Below, piece after piece: positions 1 through 7,820 of a stretch of DNA of 7,820 nt; positions within the stretch are counted from its first letter, which is position 1, and each line of letters begins with the position of its first letter. A program made the translations under genes and the position numbers. Below the pieces are notes generated by a model. That model saw only the letters and a program-made list of their open reading frames with translations. It had not been told where the DNA came from and did no database searches. Source of the DNA: Thiomonas sp. (GTDB lineage Bacteria; Pseudomonadota; Gammaproteobacteria; Burkholderiales; Burkholderiaceae_C); contig JAQTVS010000117.1 in NCBI GenBank assembly GCA_028706735.1, positions 1 to 7,820 of the forward strand. Reading direction: 5' to 3'.

Positions 1-1588
<1,588 letters not shown>

Positions 1589-2290
1589 ATGATCGAACGC
1601 AGACCGTTTGAACAACTCGGTGGCGACCACCTCGACTGGCTGGACACGCGGCACCACTTTTCATTTGCCGGGTATCACGACCCCCATCGCATGAACTGGG
1701 GGGCGCTGCGCGTCTGGAACGACGACACCATCGCGCCATCGACCGGGTTTGCGCCGCATCCCCACGCCGACATGGAAATCATCACCTATGTGCGTGAAGG
1801 CGCCATCACGCACGAAGACAGCCTCGGCAATCGCGGGCGCACCGAGGCCGGTGACGTGCAGGTGATGAGTGCCGGTACAGGAATCCGGCATTCCGAATTC
1901 AACCGGGAAGCTGGCCCGACGACCATTTTTCAGATCTGGATCCTGCCCAACCGGCACGGTGAGCCACCCGCCTGGGGCGCCAAGCCCTTTCCGAAAAACA
2001 ACCGATCCGGCCGGCTCATCGCCCTGGCCAGTGGCATGAAGGACGACGCCGAGGCGCTGCCGATCCGTGCCGATGCCCGCGTGCTGGGCGCAACGCTCAA
2101 GGCGGGCGACACGGTCGAGTACGCCCTGGACACCGGGCGCAGTGTCTATCTCGTTCCCGCGCGTGGAACGGTGGAAATCAATGGAGTGAGGCTGCATGCC
2201 CGCGACGGCGCTGCCATCCACGACGAAGCCTTGCTGCGTCTGACCGCCATCGAAGAGGCGGAGATCGTGCTGGTCGACGCCGCCGCCTGA
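1589..2290 (+). CDS. Pirin family protein (YhhW-like bicupin)
   Basis: This is a 233-residue pirin-family protein with two cupin domains. The family is iron-binding; some members, including E. coli YhhW, show quercetin 2,3-dioxygenase activity in vitro, while the physiological substrate is generally unknown. The N-terminal cupin carries the four expected metal ligands: H57 and H59 (in APHPHADMEI), H101 and E103 (in GIRHSEFN). These are the positions I recall for E. coli YhhW. Other family marks are RHHFSFAGYHDP (residues 21-32), WGALRVWNDD (37-46) and the FQIWILPN stretch that links to the second cupin. The ATG at 1589 is chosen because AGGAG (1578-1582) lies 6 bases upstream and the protein then starts at the usual family N-terminus. 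The frame is open further upstream to 1511 but without family-like sequence. It is divergent from adenine deaminase and convergent with the binding-protein gene, so it is probably its own transcription unit. No functional link to purine metabolism is evident. Confidence 0.93.
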   Translation: MIERRPFEQLGGDHLDWLDTRHHFSFAGYHDPHRMNWGALRVWNDDTIAPSTGFAPHPHADMEIITYVREGAITHEDSLGNRGRTEAGDVQVMSAGTGIRHSEFNREAGPTTIFQIWILPNRHGEPPAWGAKPFPKNNRSGRLIALASGMKDDAEALPIRADARVLGATLKAGDTVEYALDTGRSVYLVPARGTVEINGVRLHARDGAAIHDEALLRLTAIEEAEIVLVDAAA

Positions 2291-2342
2291 TTGTTACCGG
2301 GCTGACAGAACGGACGACCGGCCCGGCGACGCTCAAACCCGC
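2291..2342. other. Convergent intergenic gap between pirin and binding-protein genes
   Basis: Only 52 bp separate two converging stop codons. An inverted repeat CCGGGC (2297-2302) / GCCCGG (2321-2326) with an 18-base spacer could pair and serve both directions, but neither strand has a T-run after it, so it is a poor intrinsic terminator. Termination could instead be Rho-dependent or lie inside the opposing genes. Confidence 0.3.
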
Positions 2343-3437
2343 TTACTGCCCGGGCACCTTGCCTTCGACGCCCTTCACATAGAACGTGATGCCGTGGAGG
2401 AATTTGTCGTCAGCCACCTGGCCAGTCGCCACCATCGTCTTGCCAGACTGATCGACGATGGGGCCTTTCCAGATACTGAAGCTGCCATTCTTCAGTCCAG
2501 CTTCGCGTTCGAGCACGGTCTTTTTCAGCGCCTCCGGCACGGCAGGGCTGATGTCCTGCAGTTGAATGGTGTCGTGCTTCATGCCCCACCAATATTGGGC
2601 AGGCTTCCAGTCGCCCTTGAGCACTTCGGCGGTCAGCATTTCATACAGCGGCGCCCAGTTGATCGTGGCCGAGGCCAGATGCGCCTTGCCGCCGAACTTG
2701 CTCATATTGCTGTCCCAGCCAAAGCCGTACTTGCCCATTTTGGCTGCGGTCTGCAGCACGGCGGGTGAGTCGGTGTTCTGGAACAGCACGTCGGCCCCCT
2801 GGTTGATGAGCGAGGTGGCAGCCTCGGTTTCCTTCGGCGGATCGAACCACTTGTTCACCCACACCACCTTGGTCGTGATCTTGGGGTTGACCGACTGCGC
2901 CCCAAGGGTGAAGGAGTCGATGTTGCGAATCACTTCTGGAATGGGCACCGAGCCCACCACGCCCAGCATATTGGTTTTGGTCATGCCCCCGGCGAGCACA
3001 CCGGCCAGGTAAGCGCCTTCATAGGTGCGGGCGTCATAGGTGCCGACATTCTTGGCGGTCTTGTAGCCGGTGGCGTGTTCGAACTTGATGTTCGGAAAAT
3101 CCTTCGCCACGCGCAGCACCGATTCCATATAGCCAAAGCTGGTGGCGAAAATCAGGCCGTCGCCCTGCTGCGCAAGATCGCGGAACACGCGCGCCGAATC
3201 CGGGCCTTCCGGCACGCTCTCCACAAACTGCGTCTTGATCTTGTCGCCGAATTTAGCCTGCAGCGCCAGGCGCGCCTGGTTGTGCGCAAAGCTCCAGCCG
3301 GCATCGCCCACCGGGCCGACATAGACGAAACCGATCTTGAGCGGATCGGCGGCATGCGCTGGCGCCGCGGCCATCGCCAGCACACTGGCCACGGCCGCAA
3401 GCGCGACCAGCGGTTTTTTCAACATTGTTTTCAACAT
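2343..3437 (-). CDS. BMP-family ABC transporter substrate-binding protein
   Basis: This is a 364-residue periplasmic binding protein of the BMP/PnrA family, which binds purine nucleosides or related bases and hands them to an ABC permease. Residues 1-29 form a Sec signal peptide: basic start, hydrophobic core and AHA-AD cleavage site near 29/30. There is no cysteine anywhere in the protein, so it is not a lipoprotein, unlike the spirochaete and Gram-positive members. The mature part opens with KIGFVYVGPVGDAGWSFAHN (34-53), the family's typical first ligand-pocket segment, and later has ATSFGYM, GTYDARTYEGAYLAG and GWDSNMSKFGG. The start at 3437 is supported by GGAGG at 3447-3443, 5 bases upstream; a second in-frame ATG at 3425 is less well placed. 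It is the last gene of the importer cluster, 63 bp after the second permease. That gap holds a hairpin with a T-run and a TGTATACA palindrome. The purine ligand is inferred from family and neighbours. Confidence 0.93.
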   Translation of the reverse strand: MLKTMLKKPLVALAAVASVLAMAAAPAHAADPLKIGFVYVGPVGDAGWSFAHNQARLALQAKFGDKIKTQFVESVPEGPDSARVFRDLAQQGDGLIFATSFGYMESVLRVAKDFPNIKFEHATGYKTAKNVGTYDARTYEGAYLAGVLAGGMTKTNMLGVVGSVPIPEVIRNIDSFTLGAQSVNPKITTKVVWVNKWFDPPKETEAATSLINQGADVLFQNTDSPAVLQTAAKMGKYGFGWDSNMSKFGGKAHLASATINWAPLYEMLTAEVLKGDWKPAQYWWGMKHDTIQLQDISPAVPEALKKTVLEREAGLKNGSFSIWKGPIVDQSGKTMVATGQVADDKFLHGITFYVKGVEGKVPGQ

Positions 3438-3465
3438 GGAGTCCTCCGTAAAAGTGATGTGAAAC

Positions 3466-3473
3466 TGTATACA
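3466..3473. promoter_or_regulatory. TGTATACA palindrome upstream of the binding-protein gene
   Basis: A perfect 8-bp palindrome, TGTATACA, lies 29 bp upstream of the ATG of the BMP gene in an AT-richer patch. Read on the minus strand it contains TATACA, which could act as a -10 hexamer for an internal promoter driving the binding protein alone, but I see no good -35 at 16-18 bp spacing. GTATAC-centred palindromes also serve as operators for several GntR-type regulators, so it could be a repressor site. I do not see a second copy elsewhere in the window. The role is inference. Confidence 0.3.
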
Positions 3474-3495
3474 AAAATCGTGCCCGCTTGCGCGA
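3473..3495 (-). terminator. Terminator- or attenuator-like hairpin between permease and binding protein
   Basis: On the minus strand TCGCGC (3495-3490), loop AAGCGG (3489-3484) and GCACGA (3483-3478) form a six-pair stem with one C-A mismatch, followed by five T (3477-3473). It sits just after the stop of the second permease (3501). It is short and imperfect, so it would at most be a partial terminator or a 3' stabiliser for the permease message. Its T-run abuts the TGTATACA palindrome. No folding calculation was done. Confidence 0.3.
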
Positions 3496-3500
3496 CAGCC

Positions 3501-4421
3501 TCATCCCCCAGGGTTGAACGGCTTGCCGATGGACGAGGGCATGTTGATGCGGATCCACAGCGGGTTGCGCGACATCAGCGCCAGCACCACGATGGTGGCA
3601 ATGTAGGGCAGCATCGACAGGAATTGCGAAGGAACCTGCACCCCGCTGCCCTGAAAAAAGAACTGCAGCATGGTCACACCGCCGAACAGGTAGGCGCCGA
3701 GCAGCACGCGCGCCGGACGCCAGGTGGCGAAGGTGGTCAGCGCCAGGGCGATCCAGCCCCGCCCCGCCGTCATGCCCTGCACCCACAAGGGGGTGTAGAT
3801 CACGGAAAGATACGCGCCTGCAACTCCGACCAGCGCGCCACCGCACATCAGCGCCAGCAGACGGATGCGCCGCACCGGATAGCCCAGCGCATGCGCCGAT
3901 TCGGGTGACTCGCCCACAGCGCGCAGCACCAAGCCGGCGCGGGTGCGGTCGAAAAACCAGATCAGGCCGACGGCCAGCAGCACGGTGAGATACACCATGA
4001 GGTGATGGCGAAACAGCGCCGGGCCGATGAAGGGCAGATCACTCAGCCACGGAATGTCCCAAGGCTGAAAGTTGGGCAGGTTCTTGCCCACATAGTCAAT
4101 GCCGATGAAGGCCGACAGTCCGGCGCCAAACAGGGTGAGCGCCAGCCCGGTGGCGTATTGATTGGTGTTCAGCCAGATCACCAGCAGTCCCAAGGCGCCG
4201 GCCATCAACGCGCCGGCCACGGCCCCCGCGCCAAAGGCGGCCCACTGATTGCCAGTATGCAGCGCCACGGCAAAGCCGATGACCGCGGCCATCAGCATCA
4301 TGCCTTCGGCGCCAAGGTTGACCACGCCCGACTTTTCATTGATCAGCAGGCCGAGCGAAGCCAGCGCCAGCGGCGTGCCCGCGCTCAGCGTGGTGGCGAT
4401 GAGAGAAGCGGCCATATCCAT
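3501..4421 (-). CDS. ABC transporter permease, second subunit (NupQ/YufQ type)
   Basis: This is a 306-residue inner-membrane permease of the branched-chain amino acid/RbsC-like superfamily, in the group that pairs with BMP binding proteins for nucleoside or purine uptake. The N-terminal segment runs from a first hydrophobic helix (about 5-27) into INEKSGVVNLGAEGMMLMAA (27-46), a block strongly diagnostic of this subunit. About eight or more hydrophobic helices follow. The cytoplasmic loop DRTRAGLVLRAVGESPESAHALGYPV, at about 158-183, is the likely ATPase-coupling loop. The ATG at 4421 is preceded by AAGGA 8 bases upstream, and only 12 bp separate it from the stop of the first permease, so the two are surely cotranscribed. 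It would form a heterodimeric channel with the upstream permease. Length and motifs are normal; nothing looks broken. Confidence 0.93.
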   Translation of the reverse strand: MDMAASLIATTLSAGTPLALASLGLLINEKSGVVNLGAEGMMLMAAVIGFAVALHTGNQWAAFGAGAVAGALMAGALGLLVIWLNTNQYATGLALTLFGAGLSAFIGIDYVGKNLPNFQPWDIPWLSDLPFIGPALFRHHLMVYLTVLLAVGLIWFFDRTRAGLVLRAVGESPESAHALGYPVRRIRLLALMCGGALVGVAGAYLSVIYTPLWVQGMTAGRGWIALALTTFATWRPARVLLGAYLFGGVTMLQFFFQGSGVQVPSQFLSMLPYIATIVVLALMSRNPLWIRINMPSSIGKPFNPGG

Positions 4422-4433
4422 GCGTGATGTCCT

Positions 4434-5570
4434 TCAGCGCTTGAGAAAACGCAGGGCCGCCCCAAGTTTTCTCATCCCCCTCGGGGGGCGGGACGAGCGC
4501 AGCGCGGACCCGGGGGCGCTCTTGAAACGGATGCGGTTATAGATCAAGGTATCGCAAGCCAGCAGCGAAAACAGCAGCAGCCCCTGGAACACGCCCGTCA
4601 TGGCATTGGGCAAGCCCAGGCGCGACTGCGCCAGTTCGCCGCCGATATAGAACATCGCCATCAACGCGCCCGACAGCACGATGCCCACCGGATTAAGCCG
4701 CCCGACGAAGGCCACGATGATGGCCGCGAAGCCATAGCCCTGCGACACCTGCGGCGTGAGTTGCTGCAGCGGGCCGATGGCGTCGAGCGCCCCAGCCAGC
4801 CCGGCGAACCCGCCCGACATCAGCAGCACCGTCCACAGCGCCTTGCGCGAGGAATACCCGGCGTAGCGCGCCGCGCCCGGCGCCAGCCCGCCCACCTGCA
4901 AGCGAAACCCGGCCACGCTGCGAAACAAAAACAGCCACACCAAACCCACTGCCACCAGCGCGATAGGGAAACCCCAGTTCAGCCGCGTGCCTTCAATCAA
5001 GTGGCCCAGCAGCGTGGGGTCGGCAAACATTTTGGTCTGCGGAAAGTTGTAGCCCTCCGGGTCTTTCCACGGGCCGTACACCAGATAGTCGAGCAGGTAT
5101 TGCGCGACATACACCAGCATCAGGCTGACCAGAATTTCGTTGGCGTTGAACCAGTCGCGCAGCGCCGCCACAAGCGCCGCCCACACCATGCCGCCCAGAA
5201 TGCCGGCCAGCAGAATAGGCAGCACGATGGCGTGCGCGGTGTGGTCGCCCGCCATCAGCGCCACGCCGCCGCCGAAAATCGCACCAAGGATGTACTGCCC
5301 TTCGGCGCCGATATTCCACACATTGCTGCGATAACAGGCCGCCAGCCCCAGGCCGATGAGAATGAGCGGCGTGGCCTTGAGCGCCAGTTCCGACAGGTTG
5401 TAAGCGCTCTTGACCGGCTCCCAGAAAAACATGCTCAGGCCGTGGACCGGGTTCTTGCCCATGGCCAGAAAAATCGCGACACCAAAAGCCACGGTAATAC
5501 CCAAAGCCAGCAGCGGCGACAGCCACACCATCGCGCGGGAAGGTGTGCCTCTGGGCTCAAGCCGCAACAT
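4434..5570 (-). CDS. ABC transporter permease, first subunit (NupP/YufP type), with unusual C-terminal tail
   Basis: This is a 378-residue inner-membrane permease, partner of the neighbouring smaller permease in a BMP-type purine/nucleoside importer. A long N-terminal helix (about 15-37) is followed by a periplasmic segment and the diagnostic block NVWNIGAEGQYILGAIFGGG (83-102). More helices follow, with a cytoplasmic coupling loop near GFRLQVGGLAPGAARYAGYSSRKA. The start ATG at 5570 has GGAGG 6 bases upstream and overlaps the end of the ATPase gene by 14 bp, a sign of translational coupling. The last 28 residues (about 351-378, from SAPGSALRSS to ALRFLKR) are basic and not membrane-like. They are encoded by a palindromic repeat (4441-4520). 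Family members normally end near YNRIRF, so I infer the tail was added when the repeat inserted and destroyed the original stop. The tail is probably cytoplasmic and its effect is unknown. Confidence 0.93.
   Translation of the reverse strand: MLRLEPRGTPSRAMVWLSPLLALGITVAFGVAIFLAMGKNPVHGLSMFFWEPVKSAYNLSELALKATPLILIGLGLAACYRSNVWNIGAEGQYILGAIFGGGVALMAGDHTAHAIVLPILLAGILGGMVWAALVAALRDWFNANEILVSLMLVYVAQYLLDYLVYGPWKDPEGYNFPQTKMFADPTLLGHLIEGTRLNWGFPIALVAVGLVWLFLFRSVAGFRLQVGGLAPGAARYAGYSSRKALWTVLLMSGGFAGLAGALDAIGPLQQLTPQVSQGYGFAAIIVAFVGRLNPVGIVLSGALMAMFYIGGELAQSRLGLPNAMTGVFQGLLLFSLLACDTLIYNRIRFKSAPGSALRSSRPPRGMRKLGAALRFLKR
4441..4520. repeat. G/C-rich interspersed palindromic repeat inside the permease 3' end
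   Basis: The segment holds an exact 8-bp inverted repeat GAGAAAAC (4443-4450) / GTTTTCTC (4466-4473) with a 15-bp spacer. A nearly perfect C5/G6 palindrome (4476-4488, CCCCCTCGGGGGG) comes next, then GAGCGCAGCGCGGACCCGGGGGC (about 4495-4517). The order of these blocks (GTTTTCTC, CCCCCTCGGGGGG, a G/C-rich arm ending in GGGGGC) resembles an intergenic repeat I recall as frequent in Comamonadaceae and related Burkholderiales. Here it lies in frame inside the permease gene and encodes its last residues. Copy number in this genome cannot be judged from one window; only one copy is present here. Confidence 0.6.
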
Positions 5571-7101
5571 GGGCTGCCTCCGCTGCGCCTTGCGCCGCTG
5601 TGGCCGGGCCTTGCGGCCACAGGCCGCTCATCCACATGCCGATCTGCTCGACCGTGGCGTCGGCGCGGGCGATGGAGGGCGACAGCTTGCCGCGTGCCAT
5701 CACCTGCAGCCGATCGGCAATTTCGAACAGTTCATCGAGTTCTTCCGAGATGACCAGCACCGCACAGCCCGCGTCGCGCAACGCCAGCAGTTCGGCGCGG
5801 ATCTGCGCCGCCGCGCCCACGTCCACGCCCCAGGTCGGCTGCGCAACGATGAGCACTCGGGGCCGACCGAGGATTTCGCGGCCCACGATGTACTTCTGCA
5901 GATTGCCGCCCGACAGGCTGCGCGCCGCCGCCTGCGGCCCTCCCGCCTTGACGCCAAACCGCTGAATGACCGCCTGCGCCTGCTCGCGCAGGGCCTGGCG
6001 GCGGATGAGGCCACGGGTGGTCGCTTCGGCGGAACGGGCGGTCAGCAGCATGTTCTGTTCGAGCGACAACACTGGCACCGTTGCCCGCCCCAGACGTTCT
6101 TCCGGGATGAAGTGCAGCCCGCGCTTGCGGCGCTGCCCGGGGCCGAGCGTGCCCACCGGCTCGCCCGCCAGCAGCACGGCCGCGGGGCGCGCGCGCCGGT
6201 CTTCTCCCGACAGCGCGGCAAGCAATTCCTGCTGGCCATTGCCCGACACCCCGGCGATGCCCAAAATCTCCCCGGCGCGGACCTGAAGCGAGAGGTGGTC
6301 GATGGCGACGCTGAATTCGCCATCGCCCGGCAAGCCCAGATCGTCCACCTTCAGCAGCACCTCGCCCGCCTGCGATGGACGGTGCTGCAATTCGGGCGGA
6401 TCGGCGCCAATCATCAGGCGAGACAGGCTGGCTTCGGTTTCCTTGGCCGGGTCGACGCGGCCGCTCACCCTGCCCCCGCGCAACACGGTGCAGTTGTGGC
6501 AGAGGTTACGAATCTCGTCGAGCTTGTGGCTGATGTACAGAATGCTGCAGCCGTCCGCGGCGAGCTGGCGCAGCACGACAAACAGCTTTTCGACGGCCTG
6601 CGGCGTGAGCACCGAGGTCGGCTCGTCGAGGATGAGCAGCTTGGGATCGGCCAGCAGGCAGCGGATGATCTCCACCCGCTGGCGCTCACCGACCGACAGC
6701 GTGTGCACGGGACGGCGCGGTGCGCAGTCCAGCCCGTAACGTGCCGAGATGTCGGTGATGCGCGTCTCGACCTGGGCCAGACTGATGCCGCGCCCCAGGC
6801 CCAGCCAGATGTTCTCTGCGGCGGTGAGGGTGTCGAACAGCGAGAAGTGCTGGTACACCATGGCGATGCCCAGCTCGCGGGCCATGCCGGGGTTTTTCAT
6901 GCGCACCGGCGTGCCGTTCCACACGATCTGGCCGGCATCGGGCTGCACCGCGCCGTAGATGATTTTCATCAGCGTGGACTTGCCCGCGCCGTTCTCGCCC
7001 AGCACTGCATGAATTTCCCCGGGCTGCACCGCCAGGCTGATGTCGTCGTTGGCCTTGACGCCGGGATAGGACTTGCTGATGTGTTCGAGCGAGAGCCGCA
7101 T
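5557..7101 (-). CDS. ABC transporter ATP-binding protein, double NBD (NupO/YufO type)
   Basis: This is a 514-residue cytoplasmic ATPase with two fused nucleotide-binding domains, powering the BMP-type importer. The first domain is complete: Walker A GENGAGKST (35-43), Q-loop Q84, signature LSVGERQ (135-141), Walker B LLILDEP (155-161) and H-loop H192. The second is degenerate: the Walker A region reads GVSGNGQQEL (284-293) without the Lys. The signature LSGGNLQ (396-402) is kept, Walker B ends AQP rather than DEP (420-422), and the H-loop position is Glu (ISEELDE, 451-457). This asymmetry is typical of the family, where only one site is expected to hydrolyse ATP. The ATG at 7101 gives the normal N-terminus MRLSLEHISKSYPGV. 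The frame is open further to 7266, but that part overlaps guanine deaminase and has no family sequence. No clear Shine-Dalgarno precedes the start. Its 3' end overlaps the first permease by 14 bp. Confidence 0.94.
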   Translation of the reverse strand: MRLSLEHISKSYPGVKANDDISLAVQPGEIHAVLGENGAGKSTLMKIIYGAVQPDAGQIVWNGTPVRMKNPGMARELGIAMVYQHFSLFDTLTAAENIWLGLGRGISLAQVETRITDISARYGLDCAPRRPVHTLSVGERQRVEIIRCLLADPKLLILDEPTSVLTPQAVEKLFVVLRQLAADGCSILYISHKLDEIRNLCHNCTVLRGGRVSGRVDPAKETEASLSRLMIGADPPELQHRPSQAGEVLLKVDDLGLPGDGEFSVAIDHLSLQVRAGEILGIAGVSGNGQQELLAALSGEDRRARPAAVLLAGEPVGTLGPGQRRKRGLHFIPEERLGRATVPVLSLEQNMLLTARSAEATTRGLIRRQALREQAQAVIQRFGVKAGGPQAAARSLSGGNLQKYIVGREILGRPRVLIVAQPTWGVDVGAAAQIRAELLALRDAGCAVLVISEELDELFEIADRLQVMARGKLSPSIARADATVEQIGMWMSGLWPQGPATAAQGAAEAAHVAA

Positions 7102-7190
7102 GGAAGAAGCGAGTGATGCAGGGTGAGGTGAATTTTTGGATTGTCCTATACCGGACTGCGCATGGATGCGGCACGCCGCCTTCCCCAGTT
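7102..7190 (-). promoter_or_regulatory. Leader between guanine deaminase and ABC ATPase genes
   Basis: This 89-bp gap is the longest non-coding stretch within the cluster. It contains a short inverted repeat GTCC-TATACC-GGAC (7143-7156), which on the minus strand includes TATAGG, a possible -10 hexamer with no good -35. A second, tight inverted repeat GCGGC/GCCGC lies at 7168-7179. The 12 bases before the ATG are pyrimidine-rich and give no Shine-Dalgarno. An internal promoter or operator here is possible but not demonstrated. Confidence 0.25.
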
Positions 7191-7820
7191 TCACCCGGGC
7201 TGATACCGCAACTGCCCCAGCACATAGGTGGCCGCGACATTGCGTTCGTCGGCCAGTAGCATCCACGCGAACAAACGCTCATGCAAGCTGCGTGCCATGT
7301 CCTGGCGCCGCTGCTGCACTGCACCCGCGGCCCAGCGCCACACCACCACGTCGGCCGCTGTGCCGGGAGCGAAGTGGCCGATCTCGTGCTCCAGATCAAG
7401 GGCGCGCGCCGCGCCGCGGGTGGCGGCGTAAAGCCCCTGCCAGGCCGTCATGCGCTGGCCTTGCAGGGCGAGCACCTTGTAGCCATCGGCCAGGGTGCGC
7501 AACTGGCACAGGCTGGTGCCGCCGCCCACGTCGCTCGCCGGGGCCACCCCCACGCCCGCAGCCTCGGCCTGGGCCCAGTCGAACAGGCCGCTGCCCAAAA
7601 AGAGGTTGGACGAGGGCGAAAAGGCGATGCTGCTGCCGGTCTGGGTCATGCGCTGGCGGTCGGCGTCGTCGAGCCAGATGCCATGCGCCAGAATGCTTCG
7701 GCGGGTGAGCAGGCCGCGACGGTCATATACGTCGAGGTAGCTGCGGCTGTCGGGAAACAGCTCGGCGATCCAGCGCACTTCGTCGCGGTTCTCGGCCACA
7801 TGCGTCTGCATATACAGCCC
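7191..7820 (-). CDS. guaD: Guanine deaminase, C-terminal half (N-terminus beyond window)
   Basis: The open frame enters from the right edge and ends at TGA 7193-7191, giving 209 visible residues, about half of the usual 430-450. Guanine deaminase is a cytosolic zinc amidohydrolase converting guanine to xanthine. Visible family marks are MQTHVAEN (third zinc His in THVAE), LFPDSRSYLDVYDRRGLL, SILAHGIWLDD (conserved His), SSNLFLGSGLFDW, and SDVGGGTS with the conserved metal Asp. These are followed by RTLADGYKVLALQGQ and the C-terminal strand-forming segment IGHFAPGTAADVVVW. The first HxH zinc motif lies outside the window. The gene is immediately upstream of the importer genes on the same strand, 89 bp away. 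It is therefore either the preceding cistron of one operon or a closely spaced unit, linking transport to purine catabolism. An internal Met lies at 7811, but the open frame and family sequence continue to the edge, so the gene starts outside the window. Confidence 0.93.
   Translation of the reverse strand, partial: GLYMQTHVAENRDEVRWIAELFPDSRSYLDVYDRRGLLTRRSILAHGIWLDDADRQRMTQTGSSIAFSPSSNLFLGSGLFDWAQAEAAGVGVAPASDVGGGTSLCQLRTLADGYKVLALQGQRMTAWQGLYAATRGAARALDLEHEIGHFAPGTAADVVVWRWAAGAVQQRRQDMARSLHERLFAWMLLADERNVAATYVLGQLRYQPG

Noticed and set aside
2297..2326. CCGGGC/GCCCGG inverted repeat as a bidirectional terminator
   Set aside because: The loop is 18 bases and there is no T-run on either strand; kept only as a note on the intergenic gap.
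4761..5753. A 330-codon plus-strand open frame opposite the first permease
   Set aside because: It is His/Arg/Gln-rich, spans the permease-ATPase junction on the other strand, and has no family resemblance.
5880..6350. The second ATPase domain as a decayed or pseudogene region, because the Walker A Lys, the catalytic Glu and the H-loop His are missing
   Set aside because: This degenerate second domain is normal for RbsA/NupO-type double ATPases, and the frame is intact.
5410..7116. A very long open frame (568 codons) on the plus strand opposite the ABC ATPase
   Set aside because: The minus-strand ATPase has all domain motifs; the plus-strand product is rich in Arg, His, Gln and Ala with no recognisable domain, as expected for an antisense shadow in GC-rich DNA.
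7102..7266. A possible 55-residue N-terminal extension of the ABC ATPase from an upstream start at 7266
   Set aside because: It would overlap the conserved end of guanine deaminase, and family members begin at the MRLSLEHISKSYPG segment.

Overview
The window is a dense, GC-rich stretch of bacterial chromosome. It most resembles a betaproteobacterium of the order Burkholderiales (Comamonadaceae or Thiomonas-like). The reasons are the protein flavour of the genes, a DUF1415 gene, and a G/C-rich palindromic repeat of a kind common in that group. That placement is an inference from memory, not from a search.

Layout, left to right. (1) On the minus strand, reading leftward from about 1434, an adenine deaminase of the adenosine deaminase family (376-1434) overlaps a DUF1415 protein (379 down to the window edge, truncated) by four bases. 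(2) Divergent from it, on the plus strand, is a pirin-family cupin (1589-2290), separated by a 154-bp intergenic region. (3) Converging on the pirin gene is a long minus-strand cluster that reads leftward from the right edge: the C-terminal half of guanine deaminase (7820-7191, truncated), a double-domain ABC ATPase (7101-5557), two ABC permeases (5570-4434 and 4421-3501) and a BMP-family periplasmic binding protein (3437-2343).

Together the genes look like a purine uptake and deamination locus. A BmpA/PnrA/NupNOPQ-type ABC importer would bring purine nucleosides or bases across the inner membrane. Guanine deaminase converts guanine to xanthine, and the adenine/adenosine deaminase converts adenine to hypoxanthine (or adenosine to inosine). 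Both products feed xanthine dehydrogenase, which is not in this window. The individual families are all known. I see no clearly new system, mobile element, CRISPR array or RNA gene.

The less ordinary details are these: the first permease reads through an interspersed palindromic repeat that adds about 28 basic residues to its C-terminus; a hairpin with a T-run and a perfect TGTATACA palindrome lie just upstream of the binding-protein gene; the deaminase and DUF1415 genes are joined by a GTGA start/stop overlap; and the ATPase start has no visible Shine-Dalgarno sequence.
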